64,000 bases of DNA from Carposina sasakii (GCA_014607495.2 CP053167.1:10416001-10480000), one strand, 5' to 3'; numbered from the stretch's first letter, positions 1 to 10,535 are shown. A program made the numbers and translations. Notes: generated by a model from the letters alone, not told the origin.

Positions 1-318
1 GTGCACCTTCCAAGCGGGAGGCGTAAGTTCGATCCCAGTCACGGGCCTCTACCAATGAATTTATTTCATGTACAGATTTTAATGTTGTAATATTGACACT
101 TAGCTCGTGCCTCGAAAAGCACGTAAAACCGTTGGTCCTGCGCCTGATCTCTCTCCGGTCGTGTTGGCTTTCCGTCCCATCGGACTATGAGAGTAACGGA
201 ATAGAGAGTGCACCTGTGTTTGCACACACTTGTGCACTATAATATCTCCTGCGTACCTGGTCAATCTCCGTAGAGATTGGTCGCCGTGGCCGAAATACGG
301 TCGGAGATCATTATACGA
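1..318 (+). mobile_element. tRNA-derived SINE (SINE3), 5' end cut by window edge
   Basis: The first 60 bases contain the pol III B-box-like GTTCGATCCC, as in the T-arm of a tRNA. The body and tail match, in inverse orientation, the longer copy at 17581-17915, which has the whole tRNA-like head. The tail (GGTCGCCGTGGCCGAAAT...) resembles the tail of the LINE fragment ending at 42748. Nothing is encoded. It is non-autonomous and would depend on a LINE for movement. Confidence 0.75.
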
Positions 319-344
319 AAAAGATCCTTACAGCCATATAGAGG

Positions 345-480
345 GGTCAGTAACTAGTCAAACCATGGTTAGCATGGTGGGGCCAGGTAGGTATGTATGA
401 TCCGGGTCAAGTTGCTAGCCCATCGCCTGAAGGAATGCCCCTAGATGTATTAAGTCGCTAAGACCGAACTCATAACATTC
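345..480 (+). repeat. Family H dispersed repeat, diverged
   Basis: It contains the family H landmarks: a block resembling AGATCAGTAACAAGTTG, then TTGCTAGCCCATCGCCTGA and GAATGCCC. Family H is the commonest short repeat in the window (about 16 recognisable pieces). Its class is not evident. Confidence 0.5.
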
Positions 481-1228
481 CATAAAGTCCCATCTCCTAA
501 GGAAAACGTAATCGTTACTTTTGTATGGGAAATTCACTTGGGAGTTCGAACTATACAGAAAAATTTGGCGGCCCCTTATACATTTATTAATTTGAAATAA
601 CGTCTATCATGCGTGATCACGGAACGAGGTTTTAGTTAAAATTTGATTGTAACTATTAATTCAGATTTTTCTCAGTTAACTTAAACTAAATTACAGGCAA
701 GTAACTAGACTATCCTAAATTTAGCTAGTGTGAAAATACACTTACTTGTCTTTAGTCTAGTTAAAAGACCCACTTCATTAGGATACTAGCATATTGTTTT
801 TATTCAATTGTATTAGGCAATATTCGAAAGTTTAAATTTCCCAATAGAGTCCTACCAGGCTTCTACCCGGGGCGTACCTACAACACCTTTCTTTTGTTTA
901 GTTTTTTTTTTTCGAAGGTAAATCGAGCTTGTAACGGTGGACCGAACTACTCTTCGCCGATACGAGTAGAAAGTTTCGCCGAAGGCACGTTTCATCGACG
1001 TTTGATTTGCCGAAAGAATCATTCGCCGATACTAAAGGCTGTATTAAAAGAATGATTTCAGTATTTATGATTGATGATTATTATAATGATAAATGGAAAT
1101 GTCGGGAAAATCATCAAAATCTACTGTAAATTTAGTTATAATCAATGAGAAATGCATATAAGTTATACCTACATGTGCAAAGACAAAGTGGCTGTCGTAA
1201 AAAACCTTTCTCACAGTTTTATTTTATA
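481..1228. other. No gene seen; AT-rich
   Basis: Only short frames are present, none with codon structure or a recognisable motif. There is a poly-T run near 900. I see no repeat shared with other parts of the window. Confidence 0.5.
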
Positions 1229-1550
1229 CTAGTGGACGCCCGCGACTCCGTCCGCGTGGACTACAGAAAAAACAAAATGTCGAAATTATCCGGGATAAAA
1301 ACATTTTCCCATGATAAAAACTAGCCTATATGTTAAGTGGGCCCTGTCACAATATATTCGTGAAAACTGCATCAAAATCGGTTCAGCCGTTTCTCAGATT
1401 AGCGTGCACAAACGCACAGACAAACAGACAAAAATTTCTAAAATCATTGTTTTGGGTACTATTGTGTTGATAAAGGTCTCCTATAATATTTTTTCTCATA
1501 TATCTTCCATGTACAGACAGCGACCCGTTACATTTTTATTTATGTATAGA
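1229..1550 (-). mobile_element. Helitron-like non-autonomous element, 322 bp
   Basis: On the minus strand the element starts TCTATACATA and ends in CTAG followed by T, as Helitrons do. The CTAG end lies next to the lepidopteran motif GCGACTCCGTCCGCGTGGA (plus strand). A near-full second copy with the same ends lies at 47752-48076. The 80-aa frame inside is an accident of the repeat, not a gene. Confidence 0.75.
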
Positions 1551-1552
1551 TA

Positions 1553-1715
1553 AATGGGGTAGCCAGTGATGCAAGCGGGATTTAGGAGATGGCCTGATCG
1601 TCTTGATTCTATTCTGAAAAAATACCCGAGTTCTTTACTTGTCTCTTACGATGCACGAAAAGAGATGCAGCTGATGTATTCTAGTGAAGCCCTGCATCAT
1701 CACAGGAGAATCTTT
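1553..1715 (+). repeat. Family H repeat
   Basis: It begins GGGGTAGCCAG and ends with the family H 3' half (GAGATGCAGCTGATGTATTC, then CCCTGCATCATCACAGGA). The middle is diverged. It overlaps a 119-aa open frame that I do not regard as a gene. Confidence 0.6.
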
Positions 1716-1805
1716 TCAGAACTATACAGCATTAATTATTCATATCATCTTCCGTTTATAAAGATTTCAGTTATTTTTACCCTTAAAACCCTTCAAATAA
1801 CCCGC

Positions 1806-1925
1806 CTGCCCAGCGTGGTGACTATGGGCAGAAACCCCCCTATGGCAGTAGCCTTGTGGCGTGCCCTGGGGAAGGTCTACGTCCAGCAGTGGACTGCAAT
1901 AGGCTTAAGACGACGGCATAATTAA
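1806..1925 (+). mobile_element. Family F retroposon 3' end
   Basis: This is the sense-strand 3' part of family F: CCCAGCGTGGTGACTATGGG, then GTCCAGCAGTGGACTGCAAT and AGGCT. The last part resembles the 3' end of the RTE-like LINE fragment at 25334-25677. Confidence 0.65.
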
Positions 1926-2266
1926 TTATCCATTTCATCGTTTTTTTTTTTTACAAAGATTTAAGTTATTTTTATTACCCTTCTATTATATTATATTACA
2001 GTGTATGGCAGTGTGCTAATGAGAATCTCCACCCGCTGTCTTGAACCAGGACCACTTACCGGGATATGAATTGCTAAGCGGTTTCGTACTGAAATGCTAA
2101 TTAAATTGGTGCTGGTGACTACTGAGTTATGTTAACAAATGTTAACTAGTAAGAGACACAGGTTACAGTTTAGGATTTTATGACAGAAGTGTATTTTATA
2201 GTACAACTAAAATTAAAAATGAAGTAGTGACGTTTTTTGTAGGTTTGTTAAATTCATTAGACAATA
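1926..2266. other. No gene seen; AT-rich
   Basis: The stretch contains poly-T and TTATATTA tracts. I see no recognisable element. Confidence 0.4.
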
Positions 2267-2390
2267 CTAGCTGTTGCCCGCGACTTCGTCTGCGTGGACT
2301 ACAGAATGTAGCCTACGTCCTTCGCCGTGTATACATGTACTCAAAATTTCATTAAGATTGGTTCAGTAAATAAAGCGTAAAGTAGAAATT
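2267..2390 (-). mobile_element. Lep1-type mini-Helitron fragment
   Basis: It starts (plus strand) with CTAGCTGTTGCCCGCGACTT and CGTCTGCGTGGACTACAG, the reverse complement of a Lep1-type 3' end. The inner part (ATTTCATTAAGATTGGTTCAG) is the usual body. The opposite terminus is not clear. Confidence 0.65.
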
Positions 2391-2843
2391 CACATTTATA
2401 AAAATAATTGAAAAAATAATGTAACTGGGCAAATCAAAAAAACATGGTCGCATTATACAAATATATGTATAGCTACTATAAATGTCGTCAGTATATGTGT
2501 ATAGAAAGACATAATCATTAAAACTAGTCCCCCTAAACCTCGCTCTAATAAACATATAAATACTTTCTGTTCCCCCACAGTGCTATAATTAATCAATCCA
2601 TCATAACTTTTAATTTTGCCCGAAAAAAAGTCATAAATAGGTTCTCCAGTGTCACGACAATTAATCTTCTCAGAGAAATGGCCGCGATGCAGTCGATACT
2701 TTGATAAATAGATCTTTGCTCCGACCCAACTCGTTCGACGCGGCTTCACCGACACTGGAAATGACTCAAGTTTTGTCTATTATAAATTGTCTGTACTTAT
2801 ATATTTTTTTATTTTTAAAAACTTGAAATTATAATATACGCTA

Positions 2844-2853
2844 ATACATACAT

Positions 2854-2892
<39 letters not shown>
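2844..2892. repeat. CATA/CA microsatellite
   Basis: Tandem CATA units pass into about 14 CA units. Confidence 0.95.
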
Positions 2893-2895
<3 letters not shown>

Positions 2896-3095
2896 GGCTG
2901 ATTTCCCAAGAATGGAATAGAACCAGAACCACGGAGAAAATTCGATAGCCTCGTAAGGCGAGATAATATGTTTAAGATCAGTAACAAGTTGCTAGGTCGT
3001 CGCCTGAGAGAATGACCGATTTCCGTAGTCCACTCTTACGACTTGCACAGTAGGCAAATGATGTATTCTAAGCCCCGCATCAGCACAGGAGGTAT
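2893..3095 (+). repeat. Family H repeat
   Basis: Landmarks in order are ATACGGCTGATTTCCC, AGATCAGTAACAAGTTGCTA, CGCCTGAGAGAATG and GCCCCGCATCAGCACAGGAG. It directly follows the CA microsatellite, as if the repeat ends in or landed beside it. Confidence 0.7.
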
Positions 3096-3545
3096 AATTC
3101 TTACTTAATCTTTTAAATAATATATATAATAATCTATATCCGTGTATTTTCCAATACGCCTAGCAAGTTTGTATGCGGGTAGCGTTAGTAAAAAAGAGCA
3201 AAGGCCAATTCTGTGAATGATTACACTTTATTCCTGCCAATATTCGGTAAATAGTAAAAAATACGGATTGAGTGCTTATTTGTGGTAAATAAATTGCTTT
3301 GAGACAGATCTTGGACAGAGTTGTATTTTATCGTATTTTCATTGAATAAGGAGTCCCCAGAAGGAGTCATCGATGAGAAATGTGTGTTGTCAAATCGAGA
3401 AATGTATTATTAATTTTTAGAGTTTTAATGTAAGAAAATTACTATACCTTAAACCTAAGAATAGGGCGAATGTGATAAATAAAAATCGATCAGGTCAATT
3501 TGACTCCCTTAAAGTTGCTTCAAAAGTGTGTGAGAGCATAGGTTA
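3096..3545. other. No gene seen
   Basis: AT-rich sequence without recognisable motifs or repeats. Confidence 0.4.
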
Positions 3546-3765
3546 TGGGGATCCTTTTATTCTAAACTTTCCCAAACTTTTTTTCTCATAGACCCCTTTC
3601 AAAAGTTAACTTATTTTAGTGGGGTGTCCACTAACTACAGGCCTACACCACATAGAAATGAATTGTGAACCCCCATTATTTTACGCCATCGTTGACCCCC
3701 ATCGAGTCTCGTGTGGACCCTTAGGGGTCCACCTGGACCACTTTGGGAGCAACTGTTCTAAACCT
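3546..3765. repeat. Possible hAT-like non-autonomous element
   Basis: The left side reads TTCCCAAACTTTTTTTCTC and ATAGACCCCTTT. The right side has GGTCCACCTGGACCACTTTG followed by GGAGCAACTG, a partial inverse of the left end. Short hAT relatives commonly begin with a GGTTCCCAAAC-like end. I do not see a clean 8-bp duplication, so this is tentative. Confidence 0.35.
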
Positions 3766-4011
3766 AAAAATAATTCTAAATATTTCTACCTGTTAAAATA
3801 CGCAGAATAAAATAATATTTAATATTTTTTAGAGTGTATTTCGAGTGCACCGTTAGCTCGTAAGGTTTACACTGTAGGTTCCCGCGCTCTGCAAACACCA
3901 AGTCAATTTCACAACGCAAGCAAGGTTTAACTGCGCTGCAGGATTATTTCGAAATATTATACATAATCAAGATTTATAGTTTCATTTGAAATCATTTTGT
4001 ACTATTTTCCA

Positions 4012-4345
4012 TGTGGACTGCAGAAAAAACAAAATATCGAAATTATCCGGGAAAAAAATATTTTGGAATCGAATTGTAGCCTATGTGTTATTCTGATGTG
4101 AAGTTTGTATTTTGAACTATGTCGTCAACACGGGAGGCGCTGCTACCCACCTACCGGAAACCCTTAATCGCCTCGTACGATACCCACGGGCAGACATGGG
4201 GTGGTACGAATTCTACTCTGCTGGCACCACGCGGCCAAGTTCCAAGTTGTGAAGTTCCATCAAAATTCATTCAGTAGCTTTTGCGTGAAATAGCAACAAA
4301 TATGACACAGATGTATGTAACATCTTCACAAACTTTAGGTATATA
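4012..4345 (-). mobile_element. Lep1-type mini-Helitron, interrupted
   Basis: Left part: GTGGACTGCAGAAAAAAC with the block around AAATTATCCGGGA. Right part: CATCAAAATTCATTCAGTAG with TTTTGCGTGAAATAG and CACAAACTTT. The two halves are separated by the family F insertion at 4106-4247, which is bounded by a 9-bp direct repeat. Confidence 0.7.
4106..4247 (-). mobile_element. Family F retroposon inserted in a mini-Helitron
   Basis: It matches the middle of family F (CACGGGAGGCGCTGCT, GCAGACATGGGGTGGTACGA). It is flanked by TGTGAAGTT at 4097-4105 and again at 4248-4256. Across this repeat the mini-Helitron reads continuously. Confidence 0.7.
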
Positions 4346-4612
4346 AATAGGATGCTATGACTAAATTTATACCAACTCTTCAATCCAGGATTAATTTGAA
4401 TTTGTCTAATGGCTAATTTTATTACTGGAAATCATGAATAGTCTAAAATTTTCTGATTTTTAGATTTTTAATGATTTATTATTTTAGTTAGCCAAAAAAT
4501 AAGGTAACCTGTAGGTAGGATGTAGATACTGTAGTTAATTGTTTTTAATTATATTTTTCCAATTTTTATTTTAATATGCAATATTTTTTAACATAAATTA
4601 TAATAAATAATT

Positions 4613-4725
4613 GACCCGGTAGCTCAATGGTTAGAGCGGCTGGCACGGTATGCAGTGGTCGTGGGTTCGATTCCCACTCGGGTGAAGAATTTTTTCCATT
4701 TCTTTATTAATAATTTTATAATATA
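4613..4725 (+). mobile_element. tRNA-derived SINE1
   Basis: Positions 4613-4685 fold partly like a tRNA. There is a D-arm (GCTC/GAGC, A box TAGCTCAATGGTTAGAGC) and a T-arm (GTGGG/CCCAC around TTCGATT, B box GGTTCGATTCC). The acceptor stem is imperfect. It is followed by a tail shared with five other copies (CCATTTCTTTATTAATAA), which makes it a SINE rather than a tRNA gene. Confidence 0.75.
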
Positions 4726-4904
4726 CCTATTATATCTTGACTAAGATACATTTATAAAAACACTTCTCCATTAATATAATCCGTTAGGATATGGTTGATC
4801 GTTTCATCTTTAAACATTGTGCTGAGGGATCCAGCTTTATTTGCCGAGATTTGGCTAGTGTATAGCTATCGGGATGAAAAATAACGTTGCCAATATGTAA
4901 TTTA

Positions 4905-5045
4905 GAAAAGAGATCGTCATCCGAGTAATTGACCCGGTAGCTCAGTGGTTAGAGCGGCTGGCACGGTATGTAGTGGTCGTGGTTTCGATTCCCACTCGGG
5001 TGAAGAATTTTTTTCCATTTCTTTATTAATAATTTTATAATATTA
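4905..5045 (+). mobile_element. tRNA-derived SINE1, second copy
   Basis: It shares the tRNA-like head (4931-5003) and tail of the copy 300 bp upstream. It also has the leader GTCATCCGAGTAATT, found at 51190-51222 and 53865-53893 in inverse. Base changes in the anticodon and T-arm region (GTGGTTTCGATT) distinguish it from the first copy. Confidence 0.75.
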
Positions 5046-5551
5046 TTTTCCTCAAGTCCAGAACACTCATGTGTAGTTAATTTTAAAATCTTACGTAAAA
5101 TTATAAATAAAACGTAAGTTTTATTAATCATTATGCATAAAATTTGCTTAAATGATAATTAATAGTTATTAAATATTGTTACTAAATAATTATCTGTGTA
5201 TGCAATAGGTACATATTTAAAACAACATACTCGTATTAACGTTTAAAATAAACGTTTCTCAATATATATTTGTTCAGTTTTGTTTCAAAAATTAAAGTTG
5301 GCCATTTTTACGATGTTATTTTATTTAATATTTTCTACAACACTGTAACTGTAACTGAAAAACAACCCTTAAAAATGCCCGATCGGATTTTTCCGTCCCG
5401 GGCGAGTTTGATTTGCGCCCCGCGTTACGCAGAAAAATATCGTATAGAAAATAATCCGTGTGCATTATCGCAGTGTTTGCTGGATGAAATTGAATCTGTG
5501 TTTGTACAGTAGGCACTGAGACTGTACAGTGAGAACCACAGTGTGAGAACA
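5046..5551. other. No convincing gene
   Basis: Overlapping open frames of 80 and 87 codons lie on opposite strands here. Neither has a recognisable domain. The stretch near 5385-5470 is less AT-rich than its surroundings. Confidence 0.4.
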
Positions 5552-5903
5552 GGAGAGCAATCGCGCAAAAGTTTGACGTATTTACCAAAGCTAAACCACA
5601 ACCAAAATTGTTATGTTATGCACATTTCGTATCGCGCTAAATTTGCCAACGTTCACGGTGTTATTACAAAAGAGCGCCTAAAGTTAAACTTGTTTAAAAT
5701 ATGACATTTGACAGCAAAATGTATAGAATAACCGTCAATTTAGGTAATGTTTCGCTTAAATGATGTCTATATTCTTTTGTAATAACACCGTCAATGTCCA
5801 AGATAGACGTTAAAAATGTTTGAAACACTATCAAATGAACAGCCAAACTAAAGCAAAACCAAAACTAAACCATAAACGTTATCATTTTGCCCGATTGGCC
5901 TCC
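5552..5903. mobile_element. Inverted-repeat MITE, ~350 bp
   Basis: It begins GGAGAGCAATCGCGCAAAA and ends with the imperfect inverse (TTTTGCCCGATTGGCCTCC). The subterminal TATTTACCAAAGCTAAACC is mirrored near the right end. A related copy is at about 33661-33850. It carries a second palindromic element at 5655-5791. No coding content. Confidence 0.65.
5655..5791. mobile_element. Nested palindromic element
   Basis: Ends are ACGGTGTTATTACAAAAGA and its inverse (TCTTTTGTAATAACACCGT, one base inserted). The inner part (TGACATTTGACAGCAAAATG) recurs in diverged form near 42005-42100 and 55400-55507. Confidence 0.65.
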
Positions 5904-6021
5904 CTGTACTGTGGTCTATGGTATTATACGTACTGTACGGTGAAAATAGTACTGTGATCTATGATGCTATAGGTACTTACAATATCGGTATTTATACGAA
6001 TTGTTTTATAACCTATATAAG

Positions 6022-6283
6022 GTCTTTTCAAAATTAGTGATTATCTTTTGACACGAAACTAGGTAGGTAAAAAGAAACAACTTTCACTACCCTACTCCGA
6101 AATAGTAAATTTAAGTTCCATAAAATCTCGAATAATTACTGCACTATTATGGATTGAATATCCACACGAATGTATGGATGAGCTAATTTCTTTAACTATT
6201 TCGGAGTTGGTCCCATAGTGAAAGTTGTTTCTTTTAACCTACCTAGTTTCGTGTCAAAAGATAATCAATAATTTTGAAAAGAC
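6022..6283. mobile_element. Foldback element with ~80-bp arms
   Basis: The arm beginning GTCTTTTCAAAATTA, with ATCTTTTGACACGAAACTAG and GTAGGTAAAAAGAAACAAC, is repeated inverted at the right end. The arms enclose a ~95-base loop. A more diverged relative lies at 37527-37712. No coding content; it would form a strong hairpin. Confidence 0.75.
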
Positions 6284-6375
6284 GTTATGTACCTGTGCTG
6301 ATGCGGTGTCGGGATTTCGGGAATACATCCATGTGTATATTATGGACCTTATTTGATTAGGTCATCACTACATAT

Positions 6376-6758
6376 TTTAAAACAAAATCGCTTGCCGCTG
6401 TCTGTCCGTCCCTATGTATGCTTAGATCTTTCAAACTAGGGAACGGATTTTGATGCGGTTTTTTTAAATAGATAGAGTGATTCACGAGGAAGGTTTATAA
6501 TATATAACTAGGGACCCGCCCTGGCTTCGCACGGTTGTAATGCACTCTCACGCGGGCGAAGAATATAAATTAAAATGTTATTTTAGGTACATATTTTTTT
6601 CGGCTATAGTTTATTTATTGTAATACAGCTAAGCATATACTAAATGCAAACCTAAAAGCTAAACTAATTTACTCTACACATTGTTTACCTACTGAATTTT
6701 TCTCTTTACGGCTATATGCCTAATAGCTCACGCGGACGAAATCGCAGTCGTCCGCTAG
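6376..6758 (+). mobile_element. Family L Helitron-like element
   Basis: It contains the family L core (TCTGTCCGTCCCTATGTATG, AACGGATTTTGATGCGGTTT). It ends at CTAG (6755-6758). The hairpin GCGGACGA (6732-6739) / TCGTCCGC (6748-6755) overlaps that end, resembling a Helitron 3' terminus. Its exact 5' start is unclear. Confidence 0.6.
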
Positions 6759-6987
6759 TCTCGTAATTCTGGTACCAACTAGCAAATTCAAAGCCCTAAT
6801 AGTTGTAAATGATCAAACCCAACATGTATTACGAGTATATAATACATAAGTAAATGGTCCATAATGAGCCGGCACTTCGCACACCTGATGCCTAAATGAA
6901 GATTGCTTATGTAGAACGCAATTACAAAGTTTTCGTAGCTTAAAGTACCAAATACGGAATATACCCACACTTTCCGTTACTTAATAA

Positions 6988-7399
6988 TTACATATTATAA
7001 AACAAAGTCGTTTGCCGCTGTCTGTCCGTCCCTATGTATGCTTAGATCTTTCAAACTAGGGAACGGATTTTGATGCGGTTTTTTTGAATATACAGACAAA
7101 ATTTGAGACTCGAAATCACATTTTTGTTTTTCAAGATTGTATGAAAATTCCTGAGATATTTAAAAATACTCCATACTATCGGGAAAATTAAACATGTGAT
7201 TTCGGATCTCAAATTTTGTGGATAGGTTCTCTATAGTGGGCTATTTACATAGCTTTTCGCTTAACATACCCTTTTTCTTACACTCTGTATATAGTGATTT
7301 ACGAGGAAGGTTTATAATGTATAACTTGGGATCCGCCCCGACTTCGCACGGGAGTAATGCACTCTCACGCAGGCGAAGCCGTGGGCGGCCGCTAATCGT
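6988..7399 (+). mobile_element. Family L element, interrupted by a MITE
   Basis: The first half matches 6376 onward up to GATGCGGTTTTTTT. The second half resumes with AGTGATTTACGAGGAAGG and ends GGGCGGCCGCTA. Between them lies the family B MITE at 7091-7289. Confidence 0.65.
7091..7289. mobile_element. Family B palindromic MITE, internally shortened
   Basis: It begins TACAGACAAAATTTGAG and ends ACACTCTGTA, with TA at both borders. Compared with 15910-16173, the left arm lacks about 60 bases right after the terminus. The rest of both arms is mutually inverse. Confidence 0.7.
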
Positions 7400-7906
7400 A
7401 GGTAAATGTGAATCTTAGAATAGTTTAATGCATGGAGAAAAAATAAAAGAGGAGTAGCGGCTAAGTATATTTTCATACAAAAATAGTGGTGCCCGCGAAG
7501 GGGGCGTTGTAAAGTACAAGGGGAGCATTGAGACGCGTGCTTTAGCCCTGCCCATTTGACATCAGATAACCACCTTAGTAGTGCACTTAGTCAACACTCA
7601 CATTGATATCATTATCGATATCGTTCAAGATTGTTTTACTAGTGCAATTACTCATCACTAAATGGCAATATTACCTATACTACGTTTTAATAATAAAGTG
7701 CCCTGATAAAAGCGCTAGTGTCTTTGTAATTTTAATACGGTTACATTTCGGAGCACAAGCGTGTGGTTACAGCTACTGCATTACACTGGCGCTGAAGCTC
7801 CGCCCCTATCATGACGTCATGGCCTGACGATTGCCACAAGACTCACTTCATAGTCCCACCTCCTCTTTTATACCTTCTTCATGGTTTAATGTATATCTGA
7901 AGGATA
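7400..7906. other. No convincing gene
   Basis: A 74-codon frame at 7603-7827 has no recognisable domain. No shared repeats seen. Confidence 0.35.
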
Positions 7907-7967
7907 AAGTAGATGCTGTCTTTATCTCATTCAAGTTTAAGAGAATGACAACATCAACTTTATCCTT
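7907..7967. repeat. Hairpin repeat
   Basis: AAGGATAAAGTAGATG pairs with CATCAACTTTATCCTT. The same hairpin design occurs at 32377-32445, so it is a dispersed small foldback. Confidence 0.6.
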
Positions 7968-8046
7968 CCCAAAGGCTATCTGACTATTGGAAAATTGACT
8001 TTATTATACTAACAGACAGTTATTTGAAGACTAAATTCGCGATTTT

Positions 8047-8231
8047 AATGAGGGATTTTCCGACAACTATTAACAGTAAAAAAAAATTAGTGAGCGCATG
8101 GCCATCCCGAAATTCTGTTTTGTCATTGGTCACGTACAGGGGGAGGTGAAGGTGGGAGCAGCTAGGGAGGGTGATGCGCTCACGCCATCTATTTTCAACA
8201 GTTATTTTAACCTGTCAGAAAATCCCTCATT
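8047..8231. mobile_element. MITE with AATGAGGGATTTT ends
   Basis: The left end AATGAGGGATTTTCCGAC is inverted at the right (CAGAAAATCCCTCATT). A second, inner inverted pair (GTGAGCGCAT / ATGCGCTCAC) lies near 8091 and 8173. No clear target duplication and no open frame. Confidence 0.65.
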
Positions 8232-9657
8232 GGCAGTTGTTAACGAACTCACTCTCTAACGATAAGTTTGTGATCTGTACATCGAGTATGCGCTTATAAT
8301 TTTAACTTTTTTAGAAACTTTTAGGTAAGTGGTGAGTAGTTAGTTAGTATATACCTATAGATAGGTACTGTATTTAAAAGATATTGTCAACCTTTTGTTT
8401 CCGAATAAATCTAATTCAAATTATTTTAATAATGGGGAACAAAGGGATTTTAATTTGAAAAAATACTTCTCAGATGTAAATACTCGTAGTCTCTTCGTAT
8501 AAGTACATTTAACAACACCCTTTTACATTATTTATTTATTATTTACAAAAATGTGTTTCTAACAGAAGCATTCCATGACACGAAAGCCGGACCCCGTAAT
8601 TAAATTAAGGCCTCTAGGGGCGCGAAATATGCGTGGTACTGTATAATATGTTATTCCGGGCCCTTTTTAATTTAAAAAGTTCATTAGACCGCGGAAAAGT
8701 CGCGTGGATTTAAAGTTAGAGATGTGGCCGTGGTTGGCCATGTCTGGTTCGATGGAATACGTACAAAAACGTACAGATTAAATCTCTTTATTCATTCGAT
8801 GTCTGTTGAGTAGGTAACCGATGTGCTTGTTGGCAGATGTATTTTGAATAGGTATAATTAAGGAGAAAGTCTTTACCTTTACGTCAGGGAGGTAGGAGAT
8901 TTTATTTATTTAATACTCAACTTCGCGTTTTCAGAATTCTCGTTTCTTGCCGATCCCGTGGTGATTTCGGAAAATCTTTCTTTGTTTTCCCTTTCCCTTT
9001 TAATCTCCAAGCTATAGTTATACCTAATTATAACTTTTTATTTTATTACAAAGCTATAGTTATACCTAATTACAACCAGTATTACTCATATTGCGTGTAT
9101 GTTTATATTAAAAGTCCTTTTTATGCAAATTTTATATTTTTCTTGTATATTAACTAAAAGTTAACACAAAACAGACGTACGGCTCTCGCATTATCATACT
9201 CGTATTAACGTAGGATATACCTACGTATTTGATCCTTTCTCACAAGGGGTTGATCGGATTAACCTTGTATTTTCCAGTCGATTTAGCTCCGGGTCCAATT
9301 TGTGTGAAGTGACCAAGTAAGGTTCCGTCACATACTCGTATAGGTGAAAATTTAAAAAATCACAATTATTTCTCTTATACAAATTATTATTTTCCTTATT
9401 GTCAAATTGTTTTCTTTCATCAGTAATTATTCCGACAGTCAAAGATGAAATTTTTGAGCAAATTCATGATAAATATAGTAGTCCTGTAATAAAAGATTTT
9501 TGGTATCTATAAATTTGAATATTTTTTTATACAATAATGGTATTTTACACATAATATTTTATTTTATACGTCCAGAAGTGGACTACAGTAGGCTGAGGAA
9601 TAAAAAAAGTTTATACTAAGTATATAAAGATTTTTAAAGTAGTCTAGAGCTTGTAAA
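8232..9657. other. No gene seen; AT-rich
   Basis: There is a direct duplication of AGCTATAGTTATACCTAATT (about 9010 and 9051). A 73-codon frame at 9221-9442 has no recognisable motif. Near 9567 there is a short family F tail (AAGTGGACTACAGTAGGCTG). Confidence 0.4.
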
Positions 9658-9737
9658 AGTACATAAGCTACTTTTTATCCCATGAAAATATTTTAAACCC
9701 GGAAGTCCGCGCGGACGGAGTCGCTAACGTCCACTAG
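9658..9737 (+). mobile_element. Lep1-type mini-Helitron 3' end
   Basis: The sense-strand 3' end holds GTCCGCGCGGACGGAGTCGC followed by TAACGTCCACTAG. The CTAG terminus (9734-9737) is followed by T. The 5' part is missing or too diverged to see. Confidence 0.6.
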
Positions 9738-10299
9738 TTACTAGATAAAACAGACAGATTGGTGATTTCATATTATGTCCAATCTTACCTAGCCGTAACT
9801 CTGGAATAAATTACACAACGTGACCCCAAATGGACCACGAAACACGCATAATTACGGCCCAAAATTAAAAAGGGGACGCGTTTTAAATATTTCATACGAT
9901 GTTCATGATAATGCCTGAAAATTGTTATAATTTTGCGGACGCTTAATGTACATACTTTGTTGTAAAGTTTTAGGGTAAAAATGTGTGGAATAATTTAATC
10001 ATTTTTTACTTCGGGTCATAGTGATACTAAAGTTGATTCAGACATTATGTCGACTCGATATATCGAAAAGCATACTGACAAATATGACCGAGATACTGAT
10101 AACAAATTTATTTATTTATTTATTTATGTAACAGATATGCTTAGGGTCACTAAAAACACTCAGTAAATAACTTAGGTACACTAGTCCAGGTTATTTGATA
10201 CAAATTCAGAAGAAAGTCAAAAGAAATGAAGAAATCTCTTTAATAGATAATCTTGCCGTTGAGCATAATTTACTGTGTGTGACGTCACTATGTTAGTAT
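9738..10299. other. No gene seen
   Basis: It includes a short TTTA tandem near 10108. A family J-like scrap (GAAGAAATCTCTTTAATAG) lies at about 10227. Confidence 0.4.
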
Positions 10300-10535
10300 G
10301 TCATCATCATAATCATCATCATCATCAGCCTATTGCAGTCCACTGCTGGACGTAGGCTTCCCCAAGGGCTCGCCACAAGACTTCCATGGAAGGTATTTGC
10401 CCATAGTCACCACGCTGGGCAGGCGGGTTGGTGACCGCAGTTTGTATACTCCCGGTAACCCTTAATCGCCTCGTACGATACCCACGGGCAGACATGGGGT
10501 GGTACGAATTCTACTCTGCCGGTACCACGCGGCAC
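10300..10535 (-). mobile_element. Family F retroposon, near full length
   Basis: In the sense orientation (minus strand) it runs from GCCGCGTGGTACCGGCAGAG through CCCATGTCTGCCCGTGGG to GTCCAGCAGTGGACTGCAAT, then AGGCTGATGATGATG. The 3' end resembles the LINE fragment at 25334-25677 including the GAT-type tail. It fits a SINE-like or LINE-derived retroposon. Confidence 0.7.

Noticed and set aside
1566..1925. 119-codon open frame
   Set aside because: It spans a family H repeat and a family F 3' end; a mosaic of repeats.
4613..4685. Functional tRNA gene
   Set aside because: The D-arm and T-arm look good, but the acceptor stem is imperfect, the anticodon arm does not fold cleanly, and the same flanks occur in five other copies: a SINE.
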